A stretch of DNA of 64,000 bases from Sodaliphilus pleomorphus (GCF_009676955.1 NZ_CP045696.1:2747001-2811000), one strand, 5' to 3'; counted from the stretch's first letter, positions 43,998 through 53,451 are shown. The notes: a model not told the origin generated them from the sequence alone. Numbers and translations are program-made.

Positions 43998-45686
43998 ATG
44001 AAGTTAGGAAATTTTGATGTTATGCGCACAATCAGTATGATTCTTATGGCTGCTCTTGCAGTTTTCTCCTCGACGGCCAACACACGCGAGGCCCTCAACA
44101 AGCTCTACAACGCCGAGTATGCCATCCGCAACCTGTATGTCGACACTGTAAACGAGGACAAGCTGGTGGAGAATGCCATCATGGGCATGCTCGAGAAGCT
44201 CGACCCGCACTCGTCCTATACCAACGCCAAGGAGACCAAGGCTCTTGAGGAGCCGCTGCAAGGCGAGTTCTCGGGCATAGGCATCCAGTACAACATGAAG
44301 CAGGACACGCTCTATGTGATACAGACCGTGGCCGGCGGCCCGTCGGAGCGCGTGGGCATCTTGCCGGGCGACCGCATCGTGATGGTGAACGACACTGCCA
44401 TTGCAGGTGTGAAAATGAGCAACAGTGCTATCCAGAAGCGGCTGCGCGGCAAGAAGGGCACCAAGGTGACCGTGAAGGTGAAGCGCGGTGCCGACCCTCA
44501 GCTCATCACCTTTGTCATCACGCGCGACCGCATTCCGCTCTACAGCGTGGATGCCAGCTACATGCTCGACGACAAGACGGGCTACATCAAGATTTCCAGT
44601 TTTGGCAACAAGACCTATGCCGAGATGATGCAGGCGCTGGCCAAGCTCTCGCAGCAGGGCATGAAACAGGTGGTCGTCGACCTGAGCGACAACGGCGGCG
44701 GCTTTATGAATGCAGCCATCGAGATGTGCAACGAGTTTCTCGACAACGGGCAGATGATTGTGTACACCCAGGGGACCAATGCCCCGCGCAGCGAGGCCAA
44801 GGCCATGGGCAACGGCCGCTACAAGGACTTGAAGATGGCCATCATCGTGAGCCAGTACAGTGCCTCGGCAGCCGAGATTTTCACCGGCGCCATGCAAGAC
44901 TGGGACCGCGCTGTGGTGGTGGGCCGTCGCACCTTCGGCAAGGGCCTGGTGCAGCGCCCCATCCGCTTCGAAGACAACTCGATGATGCGCCTCACCGTGG
45001 CCCGCTACTACACGCCCTCGGGCCGATGCGTGCAGAAGCCCTACAAGAAGGGCAACAAGAAGGCCTATGAAGACGACATCATCGACCGCTCCAAGACGGG
45101 CGAGTACTATCACATCGACAGTATCCAGTTCAACGATTCGCTCAAGTATACCACGCTCAAAAATCACCGTGTGGTGTATGGCGGCGGCGGCATTATTCCC
45201 GACATTTTTGTGCCTGTCGACACCAGCGAGTACAGCACCTACTATCGCGACATGCTGGCCAAGGGTGTCATCTACCAGTATGCGCTCGACTACGTCGACA
45301 AGCATCGTGCCGAGCTCAAGTCGCGCTATGCCACAGCGGCCGACTTCGACAAGAAGTTTGAGTTGACCGCGGCCGACATGCAGGCCTTCATTGCCGCCGG
45401 CGAGAAGGCCAAGGTGAGCTACAACGAGAAGGGCTTCACGACCAGCAAGGGTGTATTTGGCACTGTGCTCAAGGGGATTATAGGGCGCGACTTGTATAGC
45501 GACCAGGGCGTGTACAGCATGATTGTGAACCATCGCAACCCCGACTTGCAGGCGGCCCTCAAGGTGCTCAACGACGAGAGTCGTTTCCAGTCGTTGCTGC
45601 ACGACGGCAACCCCGAGTATGCCAAGCTGGCTGCCGAGCACAAGGCCCGTGAGGAGGCAGCCAAGGCTGCTGCCCAGAAAAAGTGA
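43998..45686 (+). CDS. S41-family C-terminal processing peptidase
   Basis: 562 residues with an N-terminal hydrophobic segment (ISMILMAALAVFSST). A PDZ domain spans about 85-180 (GIGIQYN, GPSERVGILPGDRIVMVND). The peptidase core follows, with catalytic S290 (SASAAEIFTGAMQ) and general base K315 (TFGKGLVQ); the spacing of 25 residues equals that of E. coli Prc. The C-terminal 200 residues are a helical domain with an Ala/Lys-rich end. It likely acts in the periplasm on protein C-termini. Substrates are unknown. Confidence 0.92.
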   Translation: MKLGNFDVMRTISMILMAALAVFSSTANTREALNKLYNAEYAIRNLYVDTVNEDKLVENAIMGMLEKLDPHSSYTNAKETKALEEPLQGEFSGIGIQYNMKQDTLYVIQTVAGGPSERVGILPGDRIVMVNDTAIAGVKMSNSAIQKRLRGKKGTKVTVKVKRGADPQLITFVITRDRIPLYSVDASYMLDDKTGYIKISSFGNKTYAEMMQALAKLSQQGMKQVVVDLSDNGGGFMNAAIEMCNEFLDNGQMIVYTQGTNAPRSEAKAMGNGRYKDLKMAIIVSQYSASAAEIFTGAMQDWDRAVVVGRRTFGKGLVQRPIRFEDNSMMRLTVARYYTPSGRCVQKPYKKGNKKAYEDDIIDRSKTGEYYHIDSIQFNDSLKYTTLKNHRVVYGGGGIIPDIFVPVDTSEYSTYYRDMLAKGVIYQYALDYVDKHRAELKSRYATAADFDKKFELTAADMQAFIAAGEKAKVSYNEKGFTTSKGVFGTVLKGIIGRDLYSDQGVYSMIVNHRNPDLQAALKVLNDESRFQSLLHDGNPEYAKLAAEHKAREEAAKAAAQKK

Positions 45687-45697
45687 ACCCGCTCGCC

Positions 45698-45766
45698 CCT
45701 CACTCGAGTGAGGCACGCGACGGCGGGTTTGCCCCTCGTGCGTGTAGCACGCATGCACACGTGTGC
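45698..45766. repeat. Cluster of palindromes in the S41-MATE intergenic gap
   Basis: Three symmetric elements lie in 69 bases: CCTCACTCGAGTGAGG (45698-45713), GCGTG-TAG-CACGC (45740-45752) and GCACACGTGTGC (45755-45766). An outer stem AACCCGC/GCGGGTT (45686-45692 with 45723-45729) encloses the first. They may serve as a terminator or protein-binding sites. Confidence 0.5.
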
Positions 45767-45910
45767 TTTCCTTGCTTGTTGCAGTGATTTTATTTTTTTT
45801 TAGCCCTCGTGCCACAAGCGACAGTGCGGCCAGGGCCTTGCAACTGCTGCTGTAGCCAGCCGTGGCGGCAGGGGGTGGTTATGACTTTTTGATTTGTTTA
45901 TTGTTTTTCT

Positions 45911-47266
45911 ATGCCAGCTGTAAAGGAAATGACATCGGGGCGGCCGTTGCCCCTCATCTTGAATTTTTCGGTGCCGTTGCTGTTGGGCAACATGCTGCAG
46001 CAGACCTACAGCATCGTCGATGCTGCCATCGTGGGCCAGTGCCTGGGCATCAATGCCCTGGCCAGTGTGGGCGCCAGTGGCAGCGTGATTTTTCTCATTC
46101 TCGGGTTTTGCAATGGCTGTTGCGGCGGCTTTGCCATCCCGGTGGCGCAAAAGTTTGGCGCGCGCGACTACCGGTCGATGCGGCGGCTGGTGGCCATGAG
46201 CTTCAAGGTGTCGGGCATCATGGCTGTGCTTGTGGCGGCCGTCACGTGCGTGTTGTGCCCCTACATTCTGCATTGGATGCAGACGCCCGAAGTGATTTTC
46301 AGTGATGCCAATGCCTATTTGTTTGTCACCTTTCTGGGCATTCCGGCCACGCTGTTCTACAACCTGCTCTCGAGTGTGATCAGGGCACTGGGCGACAGCA
46401 AAACGCCCTCGTGGTTCCTGCTGTTTTCGACCGTGCTCAACATTGTGCTCGACCTGGTGTGCATCCTGGTCCTGGGCTGGGGCGTGGCCGGCGCGGCTAT
46501 TGCCACAGTGGTGGCTCAAGCCGTGTCGGCGGTGCTGTGCTATGTGTACATGAAAAAGAAATTTGCCATTCTTCACATGCAGGAGGGCGACAATCGCTGG
46601 CATGCGGGCCTGGCTCGCACGCTGCTCAGCGTGGGAGTGCCCATGGGGCTTCAATACTCGATCACGGCCATAGGCAGCATCATGCTTCAAAGCAGCAACA
46701 ACGCACTGGGAGAGAATTATATAAGTGCCTTTACCGCAGCCATGCGCATCAAGATGTTCTGCATGTGCCCGCTCGACAGCCTGGGCATGGCCATGGCCAC
46801 CTATTGCGGTCAGAACTTCGGCGCCGGGCACCCGCATCGCATATGGGCCGGCATCAAAGACGCCAGCAAGCTCATGCTGCTCTATTCGGCATTTATGGCT
46901 GTGGTGCTGTGGTCGGGGGCCCACATCTTTGCCCGGCTTTTCATTTCATCGCACGAGCAGGTCGTGATAGGTTACACATCACGGTTTCTGCATGTTTCGG
47001 TATCCTTCTTCGTGGCTCTTGGGGTGTTGTCGATCTTGCGCTACTCGATTCAGGGCGCAGGCTACACCAAGCTGGCCATGGGCAGCGGGGTGAGCGAGAT
47101 GATTGCGCGCGTGGCGGTGAGCGTGCTGGCTGTGCCGGCATGGGGCTACTGGGCCATATGTTTCGGCGACCCCATTGCGTGGTGTTGCGCCTGCCTGTTT
47201 CTTGTGCCAGCCTTTTTCTATGTCTACAGGCAGATGAAGCGGCGGTTACAGGTGCAGCCCGTTTAG
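45911..47266 (+). CDS. MATE-family efflux transporter
   Basis: 451 residues, 12 predicted membrane helices. MATE character is seen in RPLPLILNFSVPLLLGNMLQQTY-type N-terminus, VGQCLGINALASVGASGSVI and the symmetric second half (VPMGLQYSITAIGSIMLQSS, LGMAMATYCGQNFGAGHPHR). It likely exports drugs or metabolites in exchange for Na+ or H+. Its end overlaps the converging M20 gene by 21 bases. Confidence 0.92.
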   Translation: MPAVKEMTSGRPLPLILNFSVPLLLGNMLQQTYSIVDAAIVGQCLGINALASVGASGSVIFLILGFCNGCCGGFAIPVAQKFGARDYRSMRRLVAMSFKVSGIMAVLVAAVTCVLCPYILHWMQTPEVIFSDANAYLFVTFLGIPATLFYNLLSSVIRALGDSKTPSWFLLFSTVLNIVLDLVCILVLGWGVAGAAIATVVAQAVSAVLCYVYMKKKFAILHMQEGDNRWHAGLARTLLSVGVPMGLQYSITAIGSIMLQSSNNALGENYISAFTAAMRIKMFCMCPLDSLGMAMATYCGQNFGAGHPHRIWAGIKDASKLMLLYSAFMAVVLWSGAHIFARLFISSHEQVVIGYTSRFLHVSVSFFVALGVLSILRYSIQGAGYTKLAMGSGVSEMIARVAVSVLAVPAWGYWAICFGDPIAWCCACLFLVPAFFYVYRQMKRRLQVQPV

Positions 47267-48310
47267 CAGCACAATATAGGTGTCGATAGCCTCGCGCACC
47301 TCGTCGCACTCGATATACTCGTCGGCCGTGTGGCTGCGGCTCGACTGGCCAGGTCCCATCTTCAACGAGGGGAACGGCATCAGGGCCTGGTCGCTCAAGG
47401 TGGGCGAGCCATAGGGCTCCTTGCCCAGCATCACAGCTCGCTGCACGAGCGGGTGGCTGGCATCGATGCTCGACGGGTTGAGCCGTGTGGAGTGGGGCGT
47501 GAGCGCGCACCCTGGCACGGCCTCGCGCAGGAGCTGCAGGGTCTCGGCATTGGTGTAGGCATCGGTCGTGCGCACGTCGATGAGCATCTTGCACACGTCG
47601 GGCACGATGTTGTGCTGCTGGCCCGCCTCTATCTTGGTCACAGTCACCTTCACCGGGCCCAGCGTGGGCGACACCTTTTCCCATTCCAGGTGTCGGAGCT
47701 TGTTGATGGCGTCCACAGCCAGGTAGATGGCATTCACACCCTCGTTGCGCGCAGCGTGTCCGGCCACACCATGCACCACAGCATCGAGCACCATGAGTCC
47801 TTTCTCGGCTATAGCTGGATTCATGCCAGTGGGCTCACCCACAAGTGCCACATCAATGCGGGGCAGCATGGGCAGCACCATTTCAATTCCGTCCTTGCCG
47901 CTCACTTCCTCTTCGGCCGAAGCCAGAAAAATAAAGTTGCAGGGCTGCTCGTGCCCGGCGAGCATGCGGTGGGCAGCCATGAGCGACACGACCGACGCGC
48001 CGTCGTCGTTGCTGCCCAGGCCATATATCCTGCCGCCCTCCTGGGTTGGGGTATAGGGGTCGTGCTTCCAGCCCTCGACAGGCTTCACAGTATCGAGGTG
48101 GGCGTTGAGCAGCACTGTAGGCTTGGCCGGGTCAAAGTCGGGCGGCATGCACCACAGGTTGTTGCCGCTGCGCTTAGGGTTCATGCCCCAAGCGCGCATG
48201 TGGTGCTCGACCACGCCAGCCACTTCATTTTCCTCTCTGCTCACCCGTGGGGTGGCAATCATCGCCTTCAGCAAGTCGATAGCTTCGTAGTAAATCTCGT
48301 CGATATCCAT
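47246..48310 (-). CDS. argE: M20-family deacylase, probable N-acetyl/N-succinylornithine deacetylase
   Basis: 354 residues. M20 metallopeptidase pattern: LLNAHLDTVKPVEGW with metal His and Asp, YGLGSNDDGASVVSL, and SAEEEVSGKDG with the catalytic and metal Glu. The length and sequence character match the Bacteroides-type ArgE-prime enzyme of arginine synthesis, which acts on N-succinylornithine in B. fragilis. argB lies 5 kb away in this window. DapE-like alternatives cannot be excluded. A TATCTTTG box on the minus strand (48369 down to 48362) lies 51 bases before the start. Confidence 0.78.
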   Translation of the reverse strand: MDIDEIYYEAIDLLKAMIATPRVSREENEVAGVVEHHMRAWGMNPKRSGNNLWCMPPDFDPAKPTVLLNAHLDTVKPVEGWKHDPYTPTQEGGRIYGLGSNDDGASVVSLMAAHRMLAGHEQPCNFIFLASAEEEVSGKDGIEMVLPMLPRIDVALVGEPTGMNPAIAEKGLMVLDAVVHGVAGHAARNEGVNAIYLAVDAINKLRHLEWEKVSPTLGPVKVTVTKIEAGQQHNIVPDVCKMLIDVRTTDAYTNAETLQLLREAVPGCALTPHSTRLNPSSIDASHPLVQRAVMLGKEPYGSPTLSDQALMPFPSLKMGPGQSSRSHTADEYIECDEVREAIDTYIVLLNGLHL

Positions 48311-48541
48311 GTGTGCATCGTTTGTGTATTATGGGTCGCCAGCTCGGTGGCCCCCGGCCTGCAAAGATAATAAATTTTGCTTGCATGTTCTCCAGGCTGC
48401 GGCAATAGTCAATTTGGCTTTGACTCCATTGCCAAGTGCAAAATATTCGGCAGGTGCCAAATTAAAATGCCGTTTTATATTGATGACAGCAAGAGTTGAT
48501 TTTTGTAGCAATCTTTAATGACAAGTATTGTTTTTTTTGAT

Positions 48542-48549
48542 TAATTTTG
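48542..48549 (+). promoter_or_regulatory. -7 promoter box directly before the GNAT gene
   Basis: TAATTTTG is followed by TGGTCT and then ATG 48556. The 13-base string TAATTTTGTGGTC also occurs before the gene at 4154. No good -33 TTTG is present. The remaining 48311-48541 gap is AT-rich and otherwise featureless. Confidence 0.45.
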
Positions 48550-48555
48550 TGGTCT

Positions 48556-49695
48556 ATGGACAAATATGTTGTCAGAATAGTCCGGACCAGGAAGGAAATG
48601 AACGATTTTGTGAGATTGCCCTATAAAATCTATGCGGGCAACTCTTGCTATGTGCCAGATTTGGAGCTTGATGTGCGTGGCACCTTCAACCCGTCGCGCA
48701 ATCCAGGGCTTGAATTTTCGAGCATAGCCGCCTTTGTCGCCTATGACGAGAGTCACCAGCCAGTGGGGCGCATTGCGGGCATTGTCAACCGCAAGGCCAA
48801 CGCGACGTGGAAGGTGAAAACCGTGCGATTTGCCTTCATCGAGATGATCGACGACATCGAGGTCACACGCTTGCTGCTCGACGCTGTCGCCCAGTGGGGC
48901 AGGCAGCAGGGCATGACCGAGATTCAGGGTCCCATGGGCATCAGCGACTTTGACAAAGAGGGAATGCTTGTCGACGACTTTGACATCGAGGGCTCGGCCA
49001 TTGCCATCTACAACCCGGCCTACTATCCCCGCCACTTGGAAGCCTTGGGCTATGCCAAGGCGGTCGACTGGGTCTCGGTGCGCGTCAAGGTGCCCCCCAC
49101 GTTGCCCGCGCGTTTTGCCAAAGCCGCCAGCATGGTCACGCGGCTCTACGGCTTGCGAGTGCGCAAACTCACAGGCCGCGAAATCATCAAGGGTGGCTAT
49201 GGCCACAAAATTTTTCATTTGCTCAACGAGGCCTACAAGCCGCTGTATGGTTTCTCCGAGTTCAGCGAGGAGCAAATCGACTACTTAGTGAAGAAATTCA
49301 TGCCTCTTGTCGACTACAAGCGCATGATGCCTGTGGTGACCGACAAGAAAGGTGACCTGGTGGGGGTGGCCATCACCATGTGCAGCTTGAGCCACGCCCT
49401 GAAAAAGGCTGGCGGGCGCCTGCTGCCCTTTGGCTGGTTTCACTTGTTGCGTGCGCTCAAGGGCCGACACAGCGATATGGCCGACCTGCTGCTGGTGGCA
49501 GTGCGCACCGACTATCAGGGACTGGGCGTGAATGCTCTGTTTTTTGCCGATCTGGTCAAGGTCTACAACCAAATGGGAATCAAGGTGGCGCAGACGGGGC
49601 CGCAATTGGAGACCAATGTGAAGGAATTGTCGCAATGGAAGCTCTTCGACCCGCAATATGTGTGTAGACGACGCTGCTATTGCAAGAAAATATAA
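48556..49695 (+). CDS. GNAT-fold N-acyltransferase-like protein
   Basis: 379 residues from ATG 48556. Two GNAT-like halves are suggested: the N-terminal part (FVRLPYKIYAGNSCYVPDLE, GRIAGIVN, GPMGISDFDKEGMLVDDFD) and the C-terminal part (VVTDKKGDLVGVAITM, LLLVAVRTDYQGLGVNALFF), where R-T-D-Y-Q-G-L-G resembles the acyl-CoA-binding RxxGxG/A loop. The motif is incomplete. Genes for an acyl carrier protein and an acyl-CoA ligase follow, so a long-chain acyl donor rather than acetyl-CoA is possible. Confidence 0.72.
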   Translation: MDKYVVRIVRTRKEMNDFVRLPYKIYAGNSCYVPDLELDVRGTFNPSRNPGLEFSSIAAFVAYDESHQPVGRIAGIVNRKANATWKVKTVRFAFIEMIDDIEVTRLLLDAVAQWGRQQGMTEIQGPMGISDFDKEGMLVDDFDIEGSAIAIYNPAYYPRHLEALGYAKAVDWVSVRVKVPPTLPARFAKAASMVTRLYGLRVRKLTGREIIKGGYGHKIFHLLNEAYKPLYGFSEFSEEQIDYLVKKFMPLVDYKRMMPVVTDKKGDLVGVAITMCSLSHALKKAGGRLLPFGWFHLLRALKGRHSDMADLLLVAVRTDYQGLGVNALFFADLVKVYNQMGIKVAQTGPQLETNVKELSQWKLFDPQYVCRRRCYCKKI

Positions 49696-49849
49696 CGCGC
49701 TATATACACTCTTTAAAATATATATATCTGTTGACAATAAAAAATCACAGTGTAGTTGTCGCAGGAATGGGGATAAGGTCTTGTTTAGGCACCACTGTTG
49801 AACAATTGAGCCACGCCACACTGTAGCCTGCGGCAGCAGTACGATTTTC

Positions 49850-49868
49850 CAGTTGAAGTACTCAACTG
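49850..49868 (+). promoter_or_regulatory. Hairpin in the leader of the acyl carrier protein gene
   Basis: CAGTTGA-AGTAC-TCAACTG forms a perfect 7-bp stem, followed shortly by ATATTTTT. CTGCGACA (49866-49873) overlaps the right arm and can instead pair with TGTCGCAG (49757-49764), giving an alternative fold. Confidence 0.35.
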
Positions 49869-49898
49869 CGACATATTTTTAATCATAAGAGCAACGCT

Positions 49899-50156
49899 AT
49901 GACACGTGAAGAAATTATCAAGAGTATAAACCAGGAAATTGCCGACGAGTATGGAGTGGATGCGTCGGTGATCAACCCCGATGCTGTTATCTTTGATACG
50001 TTGAACCTCGACAGCCTCAGCCTTGTCGACCTGGTGGGTATCGTGCAGTTCAAGTGCAAGGTGCTTATCCCGTCAGCCGAGCTCAAGTCGATCAAGACAT
50101 TCAGCGACCTCTACGATTACGTCGAGAGTCATCTTCCCGACAACAATAAGCAATGA
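49899..50156 (+). CDS. Acyl carrier protein
   Basis: 85 residues with the phosphopantetheine site at S39 in NLDSLSLVDLVGIVQ. The body is shorter in acidic charge than housekeeping AcpP and the D-S-L site context is followed by S rather than D. It is therefore probably a specialised carrier. It stands between the GNAT gene and an AMP-dependent acyl ligase, which could load it. Confidence 0.85.
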   Translation: MTREEIIKSINQEIADEYGVDASVINPDAVIFDTLNLDSLSLVDLVGIVQFKCKVLIPSAELKSIKTFSDLYDYVESHLPDNNKQ

Positions 50157-50307
50157 CTGCCCACGGCGGTAATGCGGCCCGTGTGCCGGCGCCTGCCCTT
50201 GCGGTTGTAGCTCTTGCAAGGCGAGACGCCTGCCAGCCTTTGTCGTGCCCGAGCGCATTATATCTATAAACTATGTTAACTGTCTTCGGCAAGAGCTGTA
50301 AATTGAG

Positions 50308-50315
50308 TACTTTTG
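50308..50315 (+). promoter_or_regulatory. -7 promoter box of the acyl ligase gene
   Basis: TACTTTTG matches TAnnTTTG; ATG 50346 follows after 30 bases. The -33 region is not a clear match. The rest of the 189-base gap is GC-rich without other features. Confidence 0.45.
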
Positions 50316-50345
50316 CAACAAATATATAACAGCTTTCAGTCAAAC

Positions 50346-52169
50346 ATGAACGAATTTGTTGACTTGATCACCCGCCAGGCAGAACGCTACGGCGACCGAG
50401 AGGCACTACGATATAGAGACTATGTGACGCAAGCATGGACTTCGATGTCCTGGAACCGTTTCAAGCGCGATATTGAGCGCGAAGCCCGCGCACTATATAA
50501 AACCGGGGTTGAGCCGCAGGGCAAGATTGCCATCTTCACCCAGAACTGCCCCGAGATCCTCGTCTCGCACTTTGCGGCGTTCTACAACCGCGCCGTCCCG
50601 GTGCCCATCTATGCCACCAGCAGCAAGAGCGAGGCCAAGTATATCATCGACGACAGTGGCTCGCGCGTGCTTTTTGCCGGCGACCAGCGCCAGTATGAGC
50701 TGGGATTACAACTGCTCGACGAGTGCGAGTCGCTTGCCTATTTGGTCACGCTCGACCCTCGTGTTGAGCGCCTGCCCCACGACAAGGTGAGCTTGACCTA
50801 TGAGCAATTTATGCAGCTCGGCGACGACAAAGACCTCCAGAACGAAGTCGACAAGCGTCGTGCCGCAGGGGTCCCGTCCGACGTGATGTATCTCATCTAC
50901 ACCAGCGGCACTACCGGAGAGCCCAAGGGAGTGATGCTCACCCATGCCAACTTCAATGCCGCCATGCTGGCTCACAGCATGCGCATCACCGACCTCGACC
51001 CCGACAACGATATCTCGTTGAGCTTCCTGCCCTTCAGCCACGTTTTTGAGCTGGGGTGGACCATGGTGTGCCTCATTCACGGCGTGCGTGTCGCCATCAA
51101 CTTGAATCCTAAGGAAATCCAGAAGGCTGTGAAAGAAATTCAACCCACCTGCATGTGCAGTGTGCCGCGCTTCTGGGAGAAAGTGTACACGGCCATCAAC
51201 GACAATGTGTCGCACGCCAAGCCGGTGGTGCGCATGTTCTTCAAGCGCGCCATTGCATGCGGCATAAAGCGTAACATGAAGTATACAAGGCTGGGCCGCA
51301 AGGTGCCGGCTCTGCTCGAGCGCGAGTATAAGTACTTCGACAAGAAAGTGTTCAGCCGGCTGCGTGCAGCCATTGGCGTGGTCAATCCCCACTTCTATCC
51401 CACGGCAGGGGCCATGCTGAGCGACAATATCACCGAGTTTCTGCATGGCATAGGCATCAACATCGTCATTGGCTACGGCCTGAGCGAGACCAATGCCTCG
51501 GTGAGCTTCTATGTTGCTCCTGGCTGGGAACTTGGCACTGTGGGCACGCCGCTGCCTGGCCTGAAGGTGAAGATAGGCGACCAAAACGAGATTCTGGTCA
51601 AGGGCCCCACGGTGATGAAGGGCTACTACAACAAGCCCGAGGAGACTGCCCAGGCCATCGACCGCGACGGGTGGTTCCACACGGGCGACTGCGGTGAGCT
51701 CACCGAGTCGGGACAGCTCGTGCTCACCGAGCGGCTCAAAGACCTCTACAAGACCAGCAATGGCAAGTATATTGCTCCCCAAGTGCTCGAGACTGCACTT
51801 GCACAAGACAAGTTTATCGAGCAAGTGGCGGTGATAGGCAATGGCCGCAAGTTTGTGTCGGCTCTCATCGTGCCCTCCTATGAGCAGTTGCGTGCCTATG
51901 CCCTCAAGAAGCACATCGCCTTTGCCAGCACCGAGGATCTGGTCAACAACCCCGACATACACAAGATGATGGAAGAGCGCATCAACAGTTATCAGAAAGA
52001 CATGGCCAGTTATGAGCAAATCAAGCGGTTCATCATCATGCCCCGCATGTTCACGATGGAGACAGGCGAGCTCACCAACACGCTCAAGATACGTCGCCCG
52101 GTCATCCTCAAGCGCTATTCCAAGCTCATCGATGCCATCTACGCCATCGATTACAAGAAGAAACCGTAA
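50346..52169 (+). CDS. AMP-dependent long-chain acyl-CoA/ACP ligase
   Basis: 607 residues from ATG 50346. The adenylation motif is LIYTSGTTGEPKGVMLTH; further motifs are LPFSHVFELGW, YPTAGAMLSDNITEF, GYGLSETNASVSF and GWFHTGDCGEL, plus the C-terminal KTSNGKYIAPQVLE. The closest type is the FAA1/FadD15-like long-chain acyl-CoA synthetase. It activates fatty acids as acyl-AMP and passes them to CoA or, given the neighbouring gene, possibly to the acyl carrier protein. Confidence 0.88.
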   Translation: MNEFVDLITRQAERYGDREALRYRDYVTQAWTSMSWNRFKRDIEREARALYKTGVEPQGKIAIFTQNCPEILVSHFAAFYNRAVPVPIYATSSKSEAKYIIDDSGSRVLFAGDQRQYELGLQLLDECESLAYLVTLDPRVERLPHDKVSLTYEQFMQLGDDKDLQNEVDKRRAAGVPSDVMYLIYTSGTTGEPKGVMLTHANFNAAMLAHSMRITDLDPDNDISLSFLPFSHVFELGWTMVCLIHGVRVAINLNPKEIQKAVKEIQPTCMCSVPRFWEKVYTAINDNVSHAKPVVRMFFKRAIACGIKRNMKYTRLGRKVPALLEREYKYFDKKVFSRLRAAIGVVNPHFYPTAGAMLSDNITEFLHGIGINIVIGYGLSETNASVSFYVAPGWELGTVGTPLPGLKVKIGDQNEILVKGPTVMKGYYNKPEETAQAIDRDGWFHTGDCGELTESGQLVLTERLKDLYKTSNGKYIAPQVLETALAQDKFIEQVAVIGNGRKFVSALIVPSYEQLRAYALKKHIAFASTEDLVNNPDIHKMMEERINSYQKDMASYEQIKRFIIMPRMFTMETGELTNTLKIRRPVILKRYSKLIDAIYAIDYKKKP

Positions 52170-52295
52170 TGCGCGAGTGCATGCACACTGGGGTGTGCTG
52201 TTTGTTGCATGACGCCAGTTGCTGCTCTGTGCCCGTGCGCATTTTATTTATAGCTAATTTTATTTATTAACAACCAAAAAATCATTGAGCTCGAA

Positions 52296-53406
52296 ATGAT
52301 TACTGCTGACCAACTAAAAGAGATACAAGAACGCAAGGATGCGTTGAGGAGGTATCTTTGACATCGACAACAAGAAAATCGAAGTAGAAGAAGAAGAATT
52401 GCGCACGCATGTGCCCGACTTCTGGCAGGACCAAAAGGCTGCCGAGAAGCAGATGAAGAAAATCAAGCTGCTGCACTTCTGGATCGACAGCTGCACCGCA
52501 GTGGAAAAGGCCGTCGACGAGGTGACCTTGGGTTTCGACTTTGTGAAGGAGGGCGTCATCGACGAGCAGGAGCTCGACAAGCTCTATGCCGACGCGCTCG
52601 ACAAGATCGAAAAGCTCGAGTTGCGCAACATGCTGCGGCACGACGAGGACAAGATGGATGCCATCTTGAAAATCAACTCGGGGGCCGGCGGCACCGAGAG
52701 CCAGGACTGGGCCTCGATGCTCATGCGCATGTACTTGCGCTGGTGTGAGAAGCATGGCTACAAGACTGCCATCGAGCACATGGTCGACGGCGACGAGGCC
52801 GGCATCAAGTCGGTCACGATAAGCATCACCGGCGACTTTGCCTATGGCTATCTCAAGAGTGAGAACGGTGTGCACCGCCTGGTGCGTGTGTCGCCCTACA
52901 ACGCGCAGGGCAAGCGCATGACTTCGTTTGCCTCGGTGTTTGTCACCCCGCTGGTCGACGACACGATCGAGATACATCTCGACCCGGCCCGCATCAGCTG
53001 GGACACCTTCCGCAGCGGCGGTGCAGGTGGCCAGAACGTGAACAAGGTGGAGTCGGGCGTGCGTGTGCGCTACCAGTACAAGGACCCTTACACTGGCGAG
53101 GAGGAAGAGATTCTCGTCGAGAACACCGAGACTCGCGACCAGCCCAAAAACCGTGAGAACGCATTGCGCAACCTCAAGTCGATACTCTACAACAAGGAAC
53201 TCGAGCATCGTCGCGAGGAGCAGCGCAAGGTGGAGGACTCCAAGAAGAAAATAGAGTGGGGCAGCCAGATAAGGAGCTACGTCTTTGACGACCGTCGAGT
53301 GAAGGACCACCGCACCGGTTACCAAACCAGCGACGTGGGCGGTGTCATGGACGGTGACATCGACGGCTTTATCAAGGCCTATCTCATGGAGTTTAACGAG
53401 GATTGA
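52296..53406 (+). CDS. prfB: Peptide chain release factor 2 (programmed +1 frameshift)
   Basis: Recognises UGA and UAA stop codons. Translation begins at ATG 52296, reads 21 codons to CTT 52356-52358, meets TGA 52359-52361 and continues after a +1 shift from GAC 52360, giving about 369 residues. The peptidyl-tRNA hydrolysis loop is GGAGGQNVNKVESG (GGQ at 53026-53034). The stop-codon recognition tripeptide reads SPY (52891-52899) instead of the common SPF. It lies between the acyl ligase and argB genes. Assignment is firm. Confidence 0.95.
52347..52362 (+). promoter_or_regulatory. prfB programmed frameshift site
   Basis: AGGAGG TAT CTT TGA C: an internal Shine-Dalgarno sequence three bases before the slippery CTT, then the UGA stop and C. 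It matches the classical RF2 autoregulatory site. When RF2 is scarce, the ribosome slips to the +1 frame. Confidence 0.93.
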
Positions 53407-53451
53407 CGCTTGCGTGTATGCTGTCGCCAATCGATTGAAAAAATGAGAAAT

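Noticed and set aside
47246..47266. Overlap of the MATE and M20 genes
   Set aside because: A 21-base tail-to-tail overlap of two well-supported convergent genes; unremarkable and not evidence of a misannotated end.
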